DNA of 64,000 nt from contig NZ_FNRI01000008.1 of assembly GCF_900107675.1 (NCBI RefSeq), positions 62,001-126,000 on the forward strand, given 5' to 3'. Below the pieces are notes generated by a model that saw only the letters and a list, made by a program, of their open reading frames with translations, made no database searches and was not told the DNA's origin. Positions 44,301 to 52,394 of this stretch are shown here, piece after piece. The position numbers were made by a program, and so were the translations under genes. This DNA comes from Alistipes timonensis JC136. GTDB lineage: Bacteria > Bacteroidota > Bacteroidia > Bacteroidales > Rikenellaceae. How positions within the stretch are numbered: position 1 is the stretch's first letter; the number at the start of each line of letters is the position of its first letter.

Positions 44301-45438
44301 CGCGGACAACGGCGTCGGCATGGACACCCGCGACCTGGAACGTATTTTCGACCCTTTCTACCAGGCGCAGAACCCCGACATAAAGAGCATCGGCACAGGC
44401 ATCGGGCTCTCGCTGGCCAAAGGCATCGTGGAGATGCATCATGGCGTGATCTACGCCGAATCGGAGAAGGGCCGCGGAAGTACGTTCCACGTGATCGTCC
44501 CCTGCGGCAACGCCCATTTCCACGCCGGGGAGATCATCTCCGACTACCTCGACAGCGAAACGCTCGAACGCTATACGGACAGCATCGCCGCAGACGAAAC
44601 TCCGGAAACCACGGAACTTCCGGCGGCCCGGAGCGAAACCACAGTACTCGTCGTAGAGGACAACCGCCAACTGCGCACCTACATCCGCCGCCGGCTGTCG
44701 CCCTACTGGAAAGTCATCGAGGCCGACAACGGCAAGTCAGGCCAACTGCTGGCGTTGGAAAAGATGCCGGCATTAATCATCAGCGACGTCATGATGCCCG
44801 TGATGGACGGCCTTCAAATGTGTTACAACCTCAAACACGATTCCCGCACGGCCCACATTCCCGTCGTCCTGCTCACGGCGCGCCAGTTCGTGCTCCAAAT
44901 GAAAGAAGGGCTCGAATTCGGCGCCGACGACTACATCACCAAACCGTTCCATATGCGGGCGCTGATCCTCAAAGTGCGGAACATCATCGCCTCACGCGAA
45001 AAACTCAAAGACCTCTACGGCCAGCGACTCTCGCTCGAAAACCTGGGCGTGGAGATCAACGGCGGCGACGACAAGTTCCTGCAACAGTTGAACGAGGCCA
45101 TCGACCGCGACATCGCCGATCCGGCGCTGAACCTCGACACCCTCTGCCGTCGGATCGGACTGAGTCGCGCCAGCCTCTACCGCAAGCTGATGTCCGCCAC
45201 GGGACTCTCGCCCGCCCGCTACATCCAGTCCGTGCGGCTGAATCTCGCGGCCCGCATGCTGCGCGAAACGCAGATGAGCATCTCGGAAATCGCCACGGCT
45301 TCGGGTTTCAACAGCCTGATCCATTTCTCGGCCTCGTTCCGCAAGCAGTACGGCGTGCCGCCCTCGCGTTACGCCGCCGGACAGGACGCGACCGGGCCGG
45401 AAGCCGCTCCCGGCAGGGAGAATGAACCGCAGGAATAA
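41329..45438 (+). CDS. Hybrid two-component system regulator (HTCS)
   Basis: One-piece sensor-regulator of 1369 residues. A short N-terminal hydrophobic signal is followed by a periplasmic two-component propeller region (repeats such as DGYLWFGTRDGLNRYDGYDF and GRLWVGTTNGLNRYD) and a Y_Y_Y domain around residues 690-770. After a membrane helix near 777-797 come a histidine kinase with H829 (FAHELRTPLTLIL), an ATPase domain with GTGIGLSLAKG, a receiver domain with phospho-acceptor D1153 (ISDVMMPVMDG) and a C-terminal AraC-type DNA-binding domain from about 1265. Such proteins bind oligosaccharides in the periplasm and induce the neighbouring SusCD locus. A G9 run lies inside the propeller-coding part. 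Confidence 0.95.
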   Translation: MNLPTRIKHTLAGILGLLALLAAHAGPSARKLRFDHLSVTDGLSQMSVVSVIQDADGYLWFGTRDGLNRYDGYDFRIFRHELHDTTSISDSYIRCMANDRDGRLWVGTTNGLNRYDPRTERFTHYYIDRERHTGNINEINAICADPAGGVWLGTYEGLYHLGRDEAQARRFEEVSQRIYSLASDGTQLYIGHDRGLAVLSPDGVLRHIIRDDRNRAVNLVYPDSQGRVHFSFANTGTLGLLNPETGALSEHTIIAGDPHRRNNLIRSIAEQPDGKLVLGTYDGLRIYDPQRGGETESYNQTPQEGGGLSHYAVETVYVDRAGTLWAGTYAGGVNYAHAQNALFNYYDPRRGNHLPGVLSAIVAEPSGDVLWIGSDAGGILRFDVRSGEFAYYPCTTVPGEMFKDNNVKSLLLDGKTLYVGLYTGLLYTFDTAACRWTGMWRNPDHSAIYSLARTRDTLLLGTYSAHGLKYLSPRGIEDRDLMSDDGRTVNINQISALCPSDDGLWIGTRSRGLYRYRPSGELTRYTSDDGNSISGNRITAIFADSRKRILIGTSDGGLNVFDPETERFTIVTHNEGLHDNTVCSAVEDRKGRLWVITRTGISELDASNRVLRTYDHSGGIRVQEFSPASAFVTDDNTIWVGGDSGLVSFNPDNLHVNTYAPPVVITSVAVNNRPLGGGFGLSTGRTQLRLKHDENNLTFAFSALNYIYPERNAYSYKLEGADNEWRSVGSVREVNYANLAPGSYLFRVRGSNNDGIWNESDTTLGIEIAPPVWLRWWALTFYLLLLATVGWLIFRYARERRRLRQHVMLKQKHEELYKARIELFTNFAHELRTPLTLILSPLEEMLTPDNPQEATHESLMMMYANAKRMMLLINQLMDLRRKEAGSMTPKVAEGDFAGFAEEIFIAFNHQARNHRIDYRFETSERPLTLWYDRWLFEKVLLNLLSNAFKFTPDGGSIVLRAETATREELPEKAQSDAGLYPDAALYLRLTLADNGVGMDTRDLERIFDPFYQAQNPDIKSIGTGIGLSLAKGIVEMHHGVIYAESEKGRGSTFHVIVPCGNAHFHAGEIISDYLDSETLERYTDSIAADETPETTELPAARSETTVLVVEDNRQLRTYIRRRLSPYWKVIEADNGKSGQLLALEKMPALIISDVMMPVMDGLQMCYNLKHDSRTAHIPVVLLTARQFVLQMKEGLEFGADDYITKPFHMRALILKVRNIIASREKLKDLYGQRLSLENLGVEINGGDDKFLQQLNEAIDRDIADPALNLDTLCRRIGLSRASLYRKLMSATGLSPARYIQSVRLNLAARMLRETQMSISEIATASGFNSLIHFSASFRKQYGVPPSRYAAGQDATGPEAAPGRENEPQE
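42200..42208 (+). repeat. G9 homopolymer inside the HTCS gene
   Basis: Nine consecutive G encode part of Arg-Gly-Gly-Glu in the periplasmic propeller region. Gain or loss of one base would truncate the regulator before its membrane helix. Confidence 0.9.
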
Positions 45439-45480
45439 CTGTTTGAATCAATCCTTATAGCCGGCGGCGATCATTCCCGC

Positions 45481-45488
45481 TACTTTTG
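45481..45488 (+). promoter_or_regulatory. Possible -7 element of the GH36 gene
   Basis: TACTTTTG fits TAnnTTTG and lies 24 bases before the ATG; a good -33 partner is not visible. Confidence 0.4.
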
Positions 45489-45512
45489 CCGCAGTAAAAC
45501 CAAACTTTGTCC

Positions 45513-48005
45513 ATGATACGGATTTTCACCGCACTGCTCCTTCTCGGCACGCTCTGCACAGGAAGCGCCGCCGCCCGGGAACACCGGCTTACGATCGGCA
45601 ACGACGATTTCGAGAGCACGCTTCTGGCCGCCGACAGCCGCATCCGCGCCGTCTCGCTTCTCGATAAGAAAAACGGCGCCGAACTGCTCGCGCCCAACGG
45701 CGAACCGCTTTTCGAATTCGCCGTGAACGGCCGCACGGTCAATTCCGACATGCCGCTCTGGGACTATGCCTCGGCCACGGAGGAGAAGCTCGCCAACGGC
45801 GGAACCATTGTCTCCTATACGTTCACGGGGCGAAAGTGGCTCCAAGGGCTCCGGGTGACGCTCGACCGGGAGTATTTCCCCGACGGAGCATTCCTGCGCG
45901 AACGTCTGCGACTGCGCGCCGCACGCCCCGGAACTTTCCGCCTGACCAACGTCGGAAACCGCAACCGCTTCATCTTCCCGCGTTATACATTCGCACAGGC
46001 CGACGGCGACGCGCCGACCGAGATGCGCATCGGCACCTACGGACGCGAGGTGCTGCCCGGTTACGACCCGGCACGCGCCGACGACCGGCGCCCCGACCGC
46101 AACCTGGCCACCTGCCACATGTTCCACCCCGATTTCATCGTTCACCGGCTCGAAGAGGGAGTTCCCTGCGAGGTCAAAGGACCGTTCCTGCTCATTCCGA
46201 CCCGCACGCACCGCATCCTAACCTCCTACGAACACGCCTCGCAGGACTGCAGTTACATGACGCTCCGCCCGCAGACGGTCAACACCGCTCTGAGCGACGC
46301 CTCGCAAGGCGTAAAGGGCGACTCCGACCTGGTGACGGACGACGACCTGTGGTTCATCTCCACGGGAGTCACCCAGCACGGCGACCGGCGCACCGTAAGC
46401 TGGCGCATCCGCCGCGGCGGCTATCTCGACGGCGAAGCGATCCCCGCCGAGCGGGATTACGAAACCGTATGGAGCACGATCTCCGTACTGGCCCCCGGCG
46501 AAGACCCGTCGGACGCCATCCGCGAATATCTCCTGCACCGCATCACCGACAACGCCCGCTCGCGGGAACCCCACTTCTACTACAACACCTGGGGCATGCA
46601 GCGCGACTCCTCGCCCAACATGCGGGAGGCGTTCACCGAGAAGCGCATCGCCCACGAGATCGCACTGGCCGCCGAAATGGGCGTCGACATCTTCATCTTC
46701 GACGACGGCTGGCAGCAGACCATGGGCGACTGGCGGCCCCATACCGAACGGCTGCCCCGGGGATTGAAACCCCTTGTGGATTCGCTTCGCCGCCACGGCA
46801 TCACGCCCGGCATCTGGCTCTCGCTCATGGGGATCGACCCCGCCCTGGAACGCGCCCGCCGGCATCCCGAATGGATCATCCGCGACCGCCGGGGCAAACC
46901 TTACGCCGCGCAATGGGACTTTCCGGCCTGCGACCTCGTCGGCGGATTCTACGACTGTATCCTCGACGATCTGAAACGCCTTACGGACGAAGGCATCCGT
47001 TTCTTCAAATGGGACGCGATCAACACCTTCAACAGCGCGCAGCCCGGACTTGGCCACGGTTCCGACAAACACTCCCGCAAAGAACGAATCGACCGATACA
47101 ACTACCTGATCCCCTTCTACGTCACCCGGCTGATGCGGGAGCTGCGGGCTTACTGCCCCGACGTGGTGGTCGAAATCGACCTCACCGAGCCCGAACGCGC
47201 GCTGATCGGGTTGATGCCGCTCCAAGAGGGCAAATTCTTCTGGATGAACAACGGGGCATCGGGCTACGGCGACTATTCGACATTCCGCACCAAGAGCATG
47301 CGCAACTCGGTCAATGCGACGGCCTGCCTGCTGCCGCCCGAGGTGCTGACCTATGCCGTCTATCCACACAACAAATCCCCCTATGCAGCACAGCGTTACA
47401 ACCTGAACACAATCCTGCAAGCCGGGCACGGATTCTGGGGCAATCTGGCGGCCACCTCCTCTTCGGACCGACGCTATGTCCGCGGCACCGTGGAAAAGGC
47501 ACGGCGCGTACTGCGGCACGTCGCCGGAAGGCCGCTCCGGATCGAAGGCAGGATCGGAGCCTCGCCCGAAACCTATCTCCAAGCCGCGCCCGAAAAGGGT
47601 TACGCCTTGTTCACGGCTTTCAGCGGCTCCCCCACGGAACACACCGAGCATATCGCACTCGACGTCCGGCAAGTTCTCGGCGTACTGAACCACGCCTACA
47701 CGACCAACTCCGACGGCGTATGTCTCGACCTGCAATTCGCCGCACCGGACGACACGCGCGAAGCGTTCGTCGTGGGCAACGGCAACAGCGGCATACGCAT
47801 CCTCTCCTCGACGGGATGGATCGATGCGCTCGATATTTCGCCGAACAGTCTTCGCATCCGCAGCGGCGACACCACCCGCCTGCACGTCGCCCTGCCCGAA
47901 GGTGCACAAAATGTCCATGCAGACGTTCCCTTCGAGACCCGGTCCGACGGGACACTGCAACTGCGGCTCGACGCCGCTCAGCAGGCGACGGTCAGTTGGC
48001 AGTAA
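45513..48005 (+). CDS. Alpha-galactosidase, GH36 (clan GH-D)
   Basis: Exported glycosidase of 830 residues. After a signal peptide comes an N-terminal beta-sandwich (about 25-330), then the catalytic barrel: HFYYNTWGMQRD, IFIFDDGWQQTMGDW and the nucleophile D501 in FFKWDAIN, the hallmark of clan D alpha-galactosidases. A C-terminal beta domain ends the protein. It probably removes terminal alpha-galactose, though some clan members act on N-acetylgalactosamine. ATG 45513 is chosen over a TTG six bases upstream. It follows the HTCS gene in the same direction with a 74-base gap, so it belongs to the locus but may have its own promoter. Confidence 0.85.
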   Translation: MIRIFTALLLLGTLCTGSAAAREHRLTIGNDDFESTLLAADSRIRAVSLLDKKNGAELLAPNGEPLFEFAVNGRTVNSDMPLWDYASATEEKLANGGTIVSYTFTGRKWLQGLRVTLDREYFPDGAFLRERLRLRAARPGTFRLTNVGNRNRFIFPRYTFAQADGDAPTEMRIGTYGREVLPGYDPARADDRRPDRNLATCHMFHPDFIVHRLEEGVPCEVKGPFLLIPTRTHRILTSYEHASQDCSYMTLRPQTVNTALSDASQGVKGDSDLVTDDDLWFISTGVTQHGDRRTVSWRIRRGGYLDGEAIPAERDYETVWSTISVLAPGEDPSDAIREYLLHRITDNARSREPHFYYNTWGMQRDSSPNMREAFTEKRIAHEIALAAEMGVDIFIFDDGWQQTMGDWRPHTERLPRGLKPLVDSLRRHGITPGIWLSLMGIDPALERARRHPEWIIRDRRGKPYAAQWDFPACDLVGGFYDCILDDLKRLTDEGIRFFKWDAINTFNSAQPGLGHGSDKHSRKERIDRYNYLIPFYVTRLMRELRAYCPDVVVEIDLTEPERALIGLMPLQEGKFFWMNNGASGYGDYSTFRTKSMRNSVNATACLLPPEVLTYAVYPHNKSPYAAQRYNLNTILQAGHGFWGNLAATSSSDRRYVRGTVEKARRVLRHVAGRPLRIEGRIGASPETYLQAAPEKGYALFTAFSGSPTEHTEHIALDVRQVLGVLNHAYTTNSDGVCLDLQFAAPDDTREAFVVGNGNSGIRILSSTGWIDALDISPNSLRIRSGDTTRLHVALPEGAQNVHADVPFETRSDGTLQLRLDAAQQATVSWQ

Positions 48006-48023
48006 GGCGATCCCGAAAAACAG

Positions 48024-48055
48024 GAATCCCCGGACGGAAAGCCGTCCGGGGATTC
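48024..48055. terminator. Bidirectional terminator hairpin
   Basis: A perfect 14-base-pair stem (48024-48037 with 48042-48055) and a 4-base loop lies between the convergent GH36 and groEL genes. Confidence 0.8.
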
Positions 48056-48091
48056 GAATATGATGCGGAAAAGTCCGCTTGCCAATCGGAA

Positions 48092-49723
48092 TTACATCAT
48101 GCCGCCCATACCGCCTCCGGGCATTGCCGGCATAGCGGGAGCGTCGGACTTCTTCTCAGCCAGCACGCACTCGGTGGTGAGGAACATCGACGCGATCGAC
48201 GCGGCGTTCTCCAATGCGACACGCGACACCTTCGTCGGGTCGATGATACCGGCCTTCATCATGTCCTCGTACTTGTCGTCACGGGCGTTGTAACCGAAGG
48301 CATCCTTGCCCTCCTTCACCTTGTTGACGACCACCGAACCCTCGCCGCCGGCGTTCTCGACGATCTGGCGCAGAGGCTCCTCGATGGCGCGTTTCACGAT
48401 CTGGATACCCGTCGTCTGGTCTTCGTTGTCGCCCTTCATGCCTTCGAGAGTCGCCGTCGCACGAATGTAAGCCACACCGCCGCCCGGGACGATACCCTCC
48501 TCGACGGCTGCACGGGTTGCGGCCAGCGCGTCGTCCACGCGATCCTTCTTCTCCTTCATCTCGACCTCGGTAGCGGCTCCGACGTAGAGCACGGCGACAC
48601 CGCCTGCCAACTTGGCCAGACGCTCCTGCAGCTTCTCCTTGTCGTAGTCCGACGTAGCCTTGTCGATACCGGCACGGATCTGCGCCACACGCGAGGCGAT
48701 CTCCTCCTTCTTGCCGGCACCGTCGACGATGGTGGTGCTCTCCTTGTTGAGCGACACCTTGTCGGCCGTACCCAGCATGGCCAGCGTAGCGTCCTCGATC
48801 TTCATGCCCTTGTCGGCCGAGATCACGGTTCCGCCCGTCAGCACGGCGATATCCTCCAGCATCTCCTTGCGACGGTCACCGAAGCCCGGAGCCTTGCAGG
48901 CGGCGATCTTCAGCGTACCGCGGAGTTTGTTGACCACAAGCGCCGAAAGAGCCTCGCCGTCGACATCCTCGGCGATGATCAGCAGCGAACGGCCGCTCTG
49001 GGCAACCGGCTCCAGCACGCCCATCAGCTCCTTCATCGTCGAAATCTTCTTGTCCGTAATCAGGATATAGGGCTTCTCGAGCTGGGCCTCCATCTTCTCG
49101 GTGTCGGTGATGAAATAAGCCGAAATGTAACCGCGGTCGAACTGCATACCCTCGACCACCTCGACGTGGGTCTCGGTGCCCTTGGCCTCCTCGACGGTGA
49201 TGACACCTTCGTTGTTGACCTTGGCCATCGCCTCGGCGATCAGCTTACCGATATTCTCGTCGTTGTTGGCCGAAATGGTGGCCACCTGCTCGATCTTTGC
49301 GAAATCCGAACCGACCTCCTGGCTCTGCTTGCGGAGCGACTCCACGACCTTCGAAACGGCCTTGTCGATACCGCGCTTCAGGTCCATCGGATTGGCGCCG
49401 GCCGTCACGTTCTTCAGGCCCACGCTGATGATCGACTGCGCCAGCACGGTTGCGGTCGTCGTACCGTCGCCCGCGTCGTCGTTGGTCTTCGAAGCGACCT
49501 CCCGGACCATCTGGGCGCCCATGTTGGCGAAAGCGTCCTCCAGTTCGACCTCCTTGGCCACGGTCACACCGTCCTTGGTGATCTGCGGAGCACCGAATTT
49601 CTTGTCGATGATCACATTGCGGCCTTTGGGGCCCAGCGTTACCTTTACGGCGTTCGACAGCGCGTCGACACCCTCTTTGAGCAGCTCGCGCGCCTCTACG
49701 TTGTATTTAATATCTTTTGCCAT
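48092..49723 (-). CDS. groL: Chaperonin GroEL (Hsp60)
   Basis: Large subunit of the ATP-driven folding chamber, 543 residues. The sequence matches the family throughout: N-terminal AKDIKYNVEARELLKEGVDA, the nucleotide-binding region DGTTTATVLAQ, and the C-terminal Gly-Gly-Met tail (MPGGGMGGMM). It lies 12 bases after groES in the usual operon. No CIRCE-type inverted repeat is visible upstream of the pair. Confidence 0.99.
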   Translation of the reverse strand: MAKDIKYNVEARELLKEGVDALSNAVKVTLGPKGRNVIIDKKFGAPQITKDGVTVAKEVELEDAFANMGAQMVREVASKTNDDAGDGTTTATVLAQSIISVGLKNVTAGANPMDLKRGIDKAVSKVVESLRKQSQEVGSDFAKIEQVATISANNDENIGKLIAEAMAKVNNEGVITVEEAKGTETHVEVVEGMQFDRGYISAYFITDTEKMEAQLEKPYILITDKKISTMKELMGVLEPVAQSGRSLLIIAEDVDGEALSALVVNKLRGTLKIAACKAPGFGDRRKEMLEDIAVLTGGTVISADKGMKIEDATLAMLGTADKVSLNKESTTIVDGAGKKEEIASRVAQIRAGIDKATSDYDKEKLQERLAKLAGGVAVLYVGAATEVEMKEKKDRVDDALAATRAAVEEGIVPGGGVAYIRATATLEGMKGDNEDQTTGIQIVKRAIEEPLRQIVENAGGEGSVVVNKVKEGKDAFGYNARDDKYEDMMKAGIIDPTKVSRVALENAASIASMFLTTECVLAEKKSDAPAMPAMPGGGMGGMM

Positions 49724-49735
49724 GACTTTTACGAA

Positions 49736-50005
49736 TTAGATGATTGCCAAAATATCGTTCTGTTTCATGATGAGGTAATCCACGCCGTCGACCTGGATCT
49801 CCTGACCGGCATACTTGCCGTAGAGGACCTGATCGCCCACTTTGACCTCCATTTTGACCTCCGAAGTGCCGGGGCCCACTGCAACGACCTTACCTGCCAG
49901 CGGTTTTTCCTTTGCCGTGTCGGGGATGATCAATCCACCGGCTGTCTTCTCCTCCGCGGGATTCGGGAGAACCAGCACACGGTCCGATAACGGTTTTACA
50001 TTCAT
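49736..50005 (-). CDS. groS: Co-chaperonin GroES (Hsp10)
   Basis: Heptameric lid of the GroEL chamber, 89 residues, the normal length. Family landmarks are NVKPLSDRVLVLPNPAEEKT at the N-terminus, the mobile loop GGLIIPDTAKEKPLAGKVVA and the end GVDYLIMKQNDILAII. It is the first gene of the groES-groEL pair; its 5' region shares the 236-base gap with tRNA-His. Confidence 0.98.
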   Translation of the reverse strand: MNVKPLSDRVLVLPNPAEEKTAGGLIIPDTAKEKPLAGKVVAVGPGTSEVKMEVKVGDQVLYGKYAGQEIQVDGVDYLIMKQNDILAII

Positions 50006-50179
50006 AGCTTTTACGTGTTTTAAGTTTTACTGATATATTTGTGTTATTCGCTTTCGCAACCCCGAATCCATCAATAGATGTGCCAAGCGTTTTTTGGCAG
50101 GTTTTGCGTGACAAACGAGCAGTGGAGACTGCCATTTTGTCACCCGGGACACTTTCCCGAAGATTTTTAAGCCGAAAAT

Positions 50180-50211
50180 TTTGCACGGACCGAAAAAACG
50201 TATTACATTTG
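50180..50211 (+). promoter_or_regulatory. Promoter of tRNA-His
   Basis: TTTG (50180-50183) and TACATTTG (50204-50211) are 20 bases apart, a full match to the Bacteroidota consensus, ending 30 bases before the tRNA. Confidence 0.75.
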
Positions 50212-50241
50212 CATCCCGATACGACAAGTGCGTATCGACAC

Positions 50242-50316
50242 GGTGGATGTAGCTCAGTCGGTTAGAGCGTCGGATTGTGGTTCCGAAGGTCGTGGGTTCG
50301 AGCCCCATCTTCCACC
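50242..50316 (+). tRNA. tRNA-His (anticodon GTG)
   Basis: A complete cloverleaf can be folded: acceptor stem 50243-50249 with 50309-50315 (one T-T mismatch), D arm 50252-50268, anticodon stem 50270-50274/50282-50286 with anticodon GTG at 50277-50279, and a T arm with TTCGAGC loop. The extra G at 50242, opposite discriminator C at 50316, is the G-1 typical of histidine tRNA. CCA is not encoded. Confidence 0.96.
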
Positions 50317-50320
50317 CCGA

Positions 50321-50346
50321 AAGGGTCTTCGCAAGAAGACCTTTTT
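50321..50346 (+). terminator. Intrinsic terminator of tRNA-His
   Basis: A stem of about ten base pairs with a GCAA loop (50331-50334) is followed directly by a run of T, five bases after the tRNA. Confidence 0.75.
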
Positions 50347-50480
50347 TGTTGGCAGACAGCCGCAAGCCAGCCCAAACAATCCTGTATATCAACAATATGC
50401 AGGATTGCTTCATTTACAGACCGAAGCATACGGAGAAAACAGCCCCATCTTCCGAGGTTCCGGAAAGCGATATTTTTTCG

Positions 50481-50488
50481 TATCTTTA
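50481..50488 (+). promoter_or_regulatory. Possible -7 element of the small Fe-S protein gene
   Basis: TATCTTTA, one base from TAnnTTTG, lies 41 bases before the ATG; no convincing -33 box. The rest of the 50347-50529 stretch shows nothing recognisable. Confidence 0.4.
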
Positions 50489-50529
50489 GCACCATAAAAA
50501 TTCATTCAGTCAACCAAAGACTTTTGCAC

Positions 50530-50757
50530 ATGGACCCGAAAAACACCATTAAAGAGTACACCAACGGCGAAATCATTATCGTCTGGCAGCCGGAACTTTG
50601 CACACACGCAGGCGTCTGCGTAAAGATGCTGCCCAAGGTTTACAATCCGAAAGAGCGGCCCTGGGTGAAACCGGAGAATGCTTCGACAGCCGAACTCATC
50701 GCCCAAATCGACAAATGCCCCTCGGGAGCGCTGTCATACCGAATGGCCGAAAAATAA
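50530..50757 (+). CDS. Small divergent 4Fe-4S protein (Fer4_19 family)
   Basis: The 75-residue protein matches the divergent 4Fe-4S mono-cluster family: WQPELCTHAGVC near residues 19-30, a central PW and the C-terminal KCPSGALSY. Only three cysteines are visible (two in the CTHAGVC motif and one before PSGAL), so a fourth ligand would have to be another residue or the cluster may be absent. The likely role is electron transfer or metal handling; no partner gene is adjacent. ATG 50530 begins the family's conserved region. It is monocistronic, convergent with enolase. Confidence 0.75.
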   Translation: MDPKNTIKEYTNGEIIIVWQPELCTHAGVCVKMLPKVYNPKERPWVKPENASTAELIAQIDKCPSGALSYRMAEK

Positions 50758-50761
50758 AAAC

Positions 50762-50795
50762 AGAAACCCGGATGTCTTCCGACATCCGGGTTTCT
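50762..50795. terminator. Bidirectional terminator hairpin
   Basis: A perfect 15-base-pair stem (50762-50776 with 50781-50795) and a TTCC loop separates the convergent Fe-S protein and enolase genes. Confidence 0.85.
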
Positions 50796-50812
50796 TGTAT
50801 CCGGTCCGCAAA

Positions 50813-52114
50813 TTACTTGCGGTATACCTTCGTGTAGCCGTAGACAGCCTCGTCGCCGAGCTCCTCCTCGATGCGGAGCAGCTGGTTGTACTTGGCCATG
50901 CGGTCCGAACGCGAAGCCGAGCCGGTTTTGATCTGGCCCGAGTTCGTAGCCACGGCGATGTCGGCGATCGTCGAATCCTCGGTCTCACCCGAACGGTGCG
51001 ACGTTACCGACGTGTAGCCTGCGCGGTGAGCCATCTCGATAGCGTCGAGCGTCTCGGTCAGCGTACCGATCTGGTTTACTTTGATGAGGATCGAGTTGGC
51101 GCAACCCATTTCGATACCCTTCTTCAGGAAGTCCACGTTCGTAACGAACAGGTCGTCACCCACGAGCTGGCACTTGTCGCCGATCTCGGCGGTGAGCATC
51201 TGCCAGCCTTCCCAGTCGTTCTCCGACATACCGTCCTCGATCGAGTCGATGGGGTATTTGGCAACGAGGCCCTTCAGGTACTCAACCTGCTCCTTCGACG
51301 AACGCTTGGCACCTTTGGCGCCCTCGAACTTGGTGTAGTCGTAAACGCCGTCTTTGAAGAACTCCGACGAAGCGCAGTCCATGCCGATCGACACGTCGCC
51401 GCCTTCGCACTTGCGGCCGGGCTTGTAACCGGCCATCTTGATGGCCTCGATGATCGACTCGATGGCGTCCTCCGTACCGTTGAGCGCGGGAGCGAAACCG
51501 CCCTCGTCACCTACGGCCGTCGAGAGATTGCGGTTGTGGAGCACTTTTTTGAGGTTGTGGAATACCTCGGCGCCCATGCGGATACCCTCTTTGAACGAAG
51601 CGGCACCTACGGGACGGATCATGAACTCCTGGAATGCGATCGGAGCGTCCGAGTGCGAACCGCCGTTGATGATGTTCATCATCGGAACGGGCAGCGTCTT
51701 GGCGTTCGCTCCGCCGATATAGCGATAGAGGGGCATGCCGAAATAGTCGGCGGCGGCGCGGGCCACGGCCAGCGATACGCCGAGGATGGCATTGGCGCCC
51801 AGCTTCGACTTGGTCGGGGTGCCGTCGAGGGCGATCATGGCCTTGTCGATACCCACCTGATCGGCAACGTTCATGCCGATAACGGCCGGGGCAATCACCT
51901 CGTTGACGTTCTTCACGGCGTTCAGCACGCCTTTGCCCAGGTAACGGCTCTTGTCGCCGTCACGAAGTTCGAGAGCCTCGTTCTCGCCGGTCGATGCGCC
52001 GCTCGGAACGGCAGCGCGGCCGAATGCGCCCGATACAGTCCGTACTTCGACCTCGACGGTCGGATTGCCTCGCGAGTCGAGGATCTCCCTTGCATGAATC
52101 TCTACAATCTGCAT
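50813..52114 (-). CDS. eno: Enolase
   Basis: Converts 2-phosphoglycerate to phosphoenolpyruvate in glycolysis. The 433-residue protein has family motifs throughout: IHAREILDSRGNPTVEVEV at the N-terminus, the acid/base and magnesium region, ILIKVNQIGTLTETL and the SHRSGETEDSTIADIAVA signature. ATG 52114 starts the conserved N-terminus; the frame continues 29 residues upstream without family similarity. Confidence 0.98.
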   Translation of the reverse strand: MQIVEIHAREILDSRGNPTVEVEVRTVSGAFGRAAVPSGASTGENEALELRDGDKSRYLGKGVLNAVKNVNEVIAPAVIGMNVADQVGIDKAMIALDGTPTKSKLGANAILGVSLAVARAAADYFGMPLYRYIGGANAKTLPVPMMNIINGGSHSDAPIAFQEFMIRPVGAASFKEGIRMGAEVFHNLKKVLHNRNLSTAVGDEGGFAPALNGTEDAIESIIEAIKMAGYKPGRKCEGGDVSIGMDCASSEFFKDGVYDYTKFEGAKGAKRSSKEQVEYLKGLVAKYPIDSIEDGMSENDWEGWQMLTAEIGDKCQLVGDDLFVTNVDFLKKGIEMGCANSILIKVNQIGTLTETLDAIEMAHRAGYTSVTSHRSGETEDSTIADIAVATNSGQIKTGSASRSDRMAKYNQLLRIEEELGDEAVYGYTKVYRK

Positions 52115-52170
52115 AGTTGTAATGGTTTGAATAATATGTGTTTGAAATACTAACTTCCTAAACGTCGCGG

Positions 52171-52202
52171 CAAAGGTAGTACAAGCCGGGCGCAATGACA
52201 AA
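52171..52202 (-). promoter_or_regulatory. Promoter of eno
   Basis: On the minus strand TTTG (52199-52202) and TACCTTTG (52171-52178) are 20 bases apart, a full consensus match. A second TACCTTTG at 52251-52258 lacks a -33 partner. Confidence 0.75.
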
Positions 52203-52343
52203 TTTATTTGAATTGCCGGGGCGCAGTCTTCCTAAGCCGGGATTTCCCGGCAAAGGTACAAAATAATTGCGAATTGCGGTTTCTTTATTGTTATTTTTTT
52301 CACGATTGCGGCACGCGTTTTTCTGTTTCTGATGCAAATATCG

Positions 52344-52351
52344 TATCTTTG
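52344..52351 (+). promoter_or_regulatory. -7 element of the antiporter gene
   Basis: TATCTTTG fits the consensus exactly and lies 43 bases before the ATG; a weaker TTCTG at 52321-52325 is at the right distance for the -33 box. Confidence 0.6.
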
Positions 52352-52394
52352 CGCCGCGACTTACGCGCAAAACCACGTAAACGACCGTCATTCA

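Noticed and set aside
45836..49990. Open frame of about 1380 codons on the plus strand
   Set aside because: It overlaps GH36 in another frame and then runs antisense through groEL and groES; no family motif is present.
50228..50497. 89-codon plus-strand frame
   Set aside because: It reads through tRNA-His and its terminator; translation is an artefact.
52251..52258. Second TACCTTTG on the minus strand upstream of enolase
   Set aside because: It fits the -7 consensus, but no TTTG or TTG lies 19-21 bases upstream, whereas the nearer box has a perfect partner.
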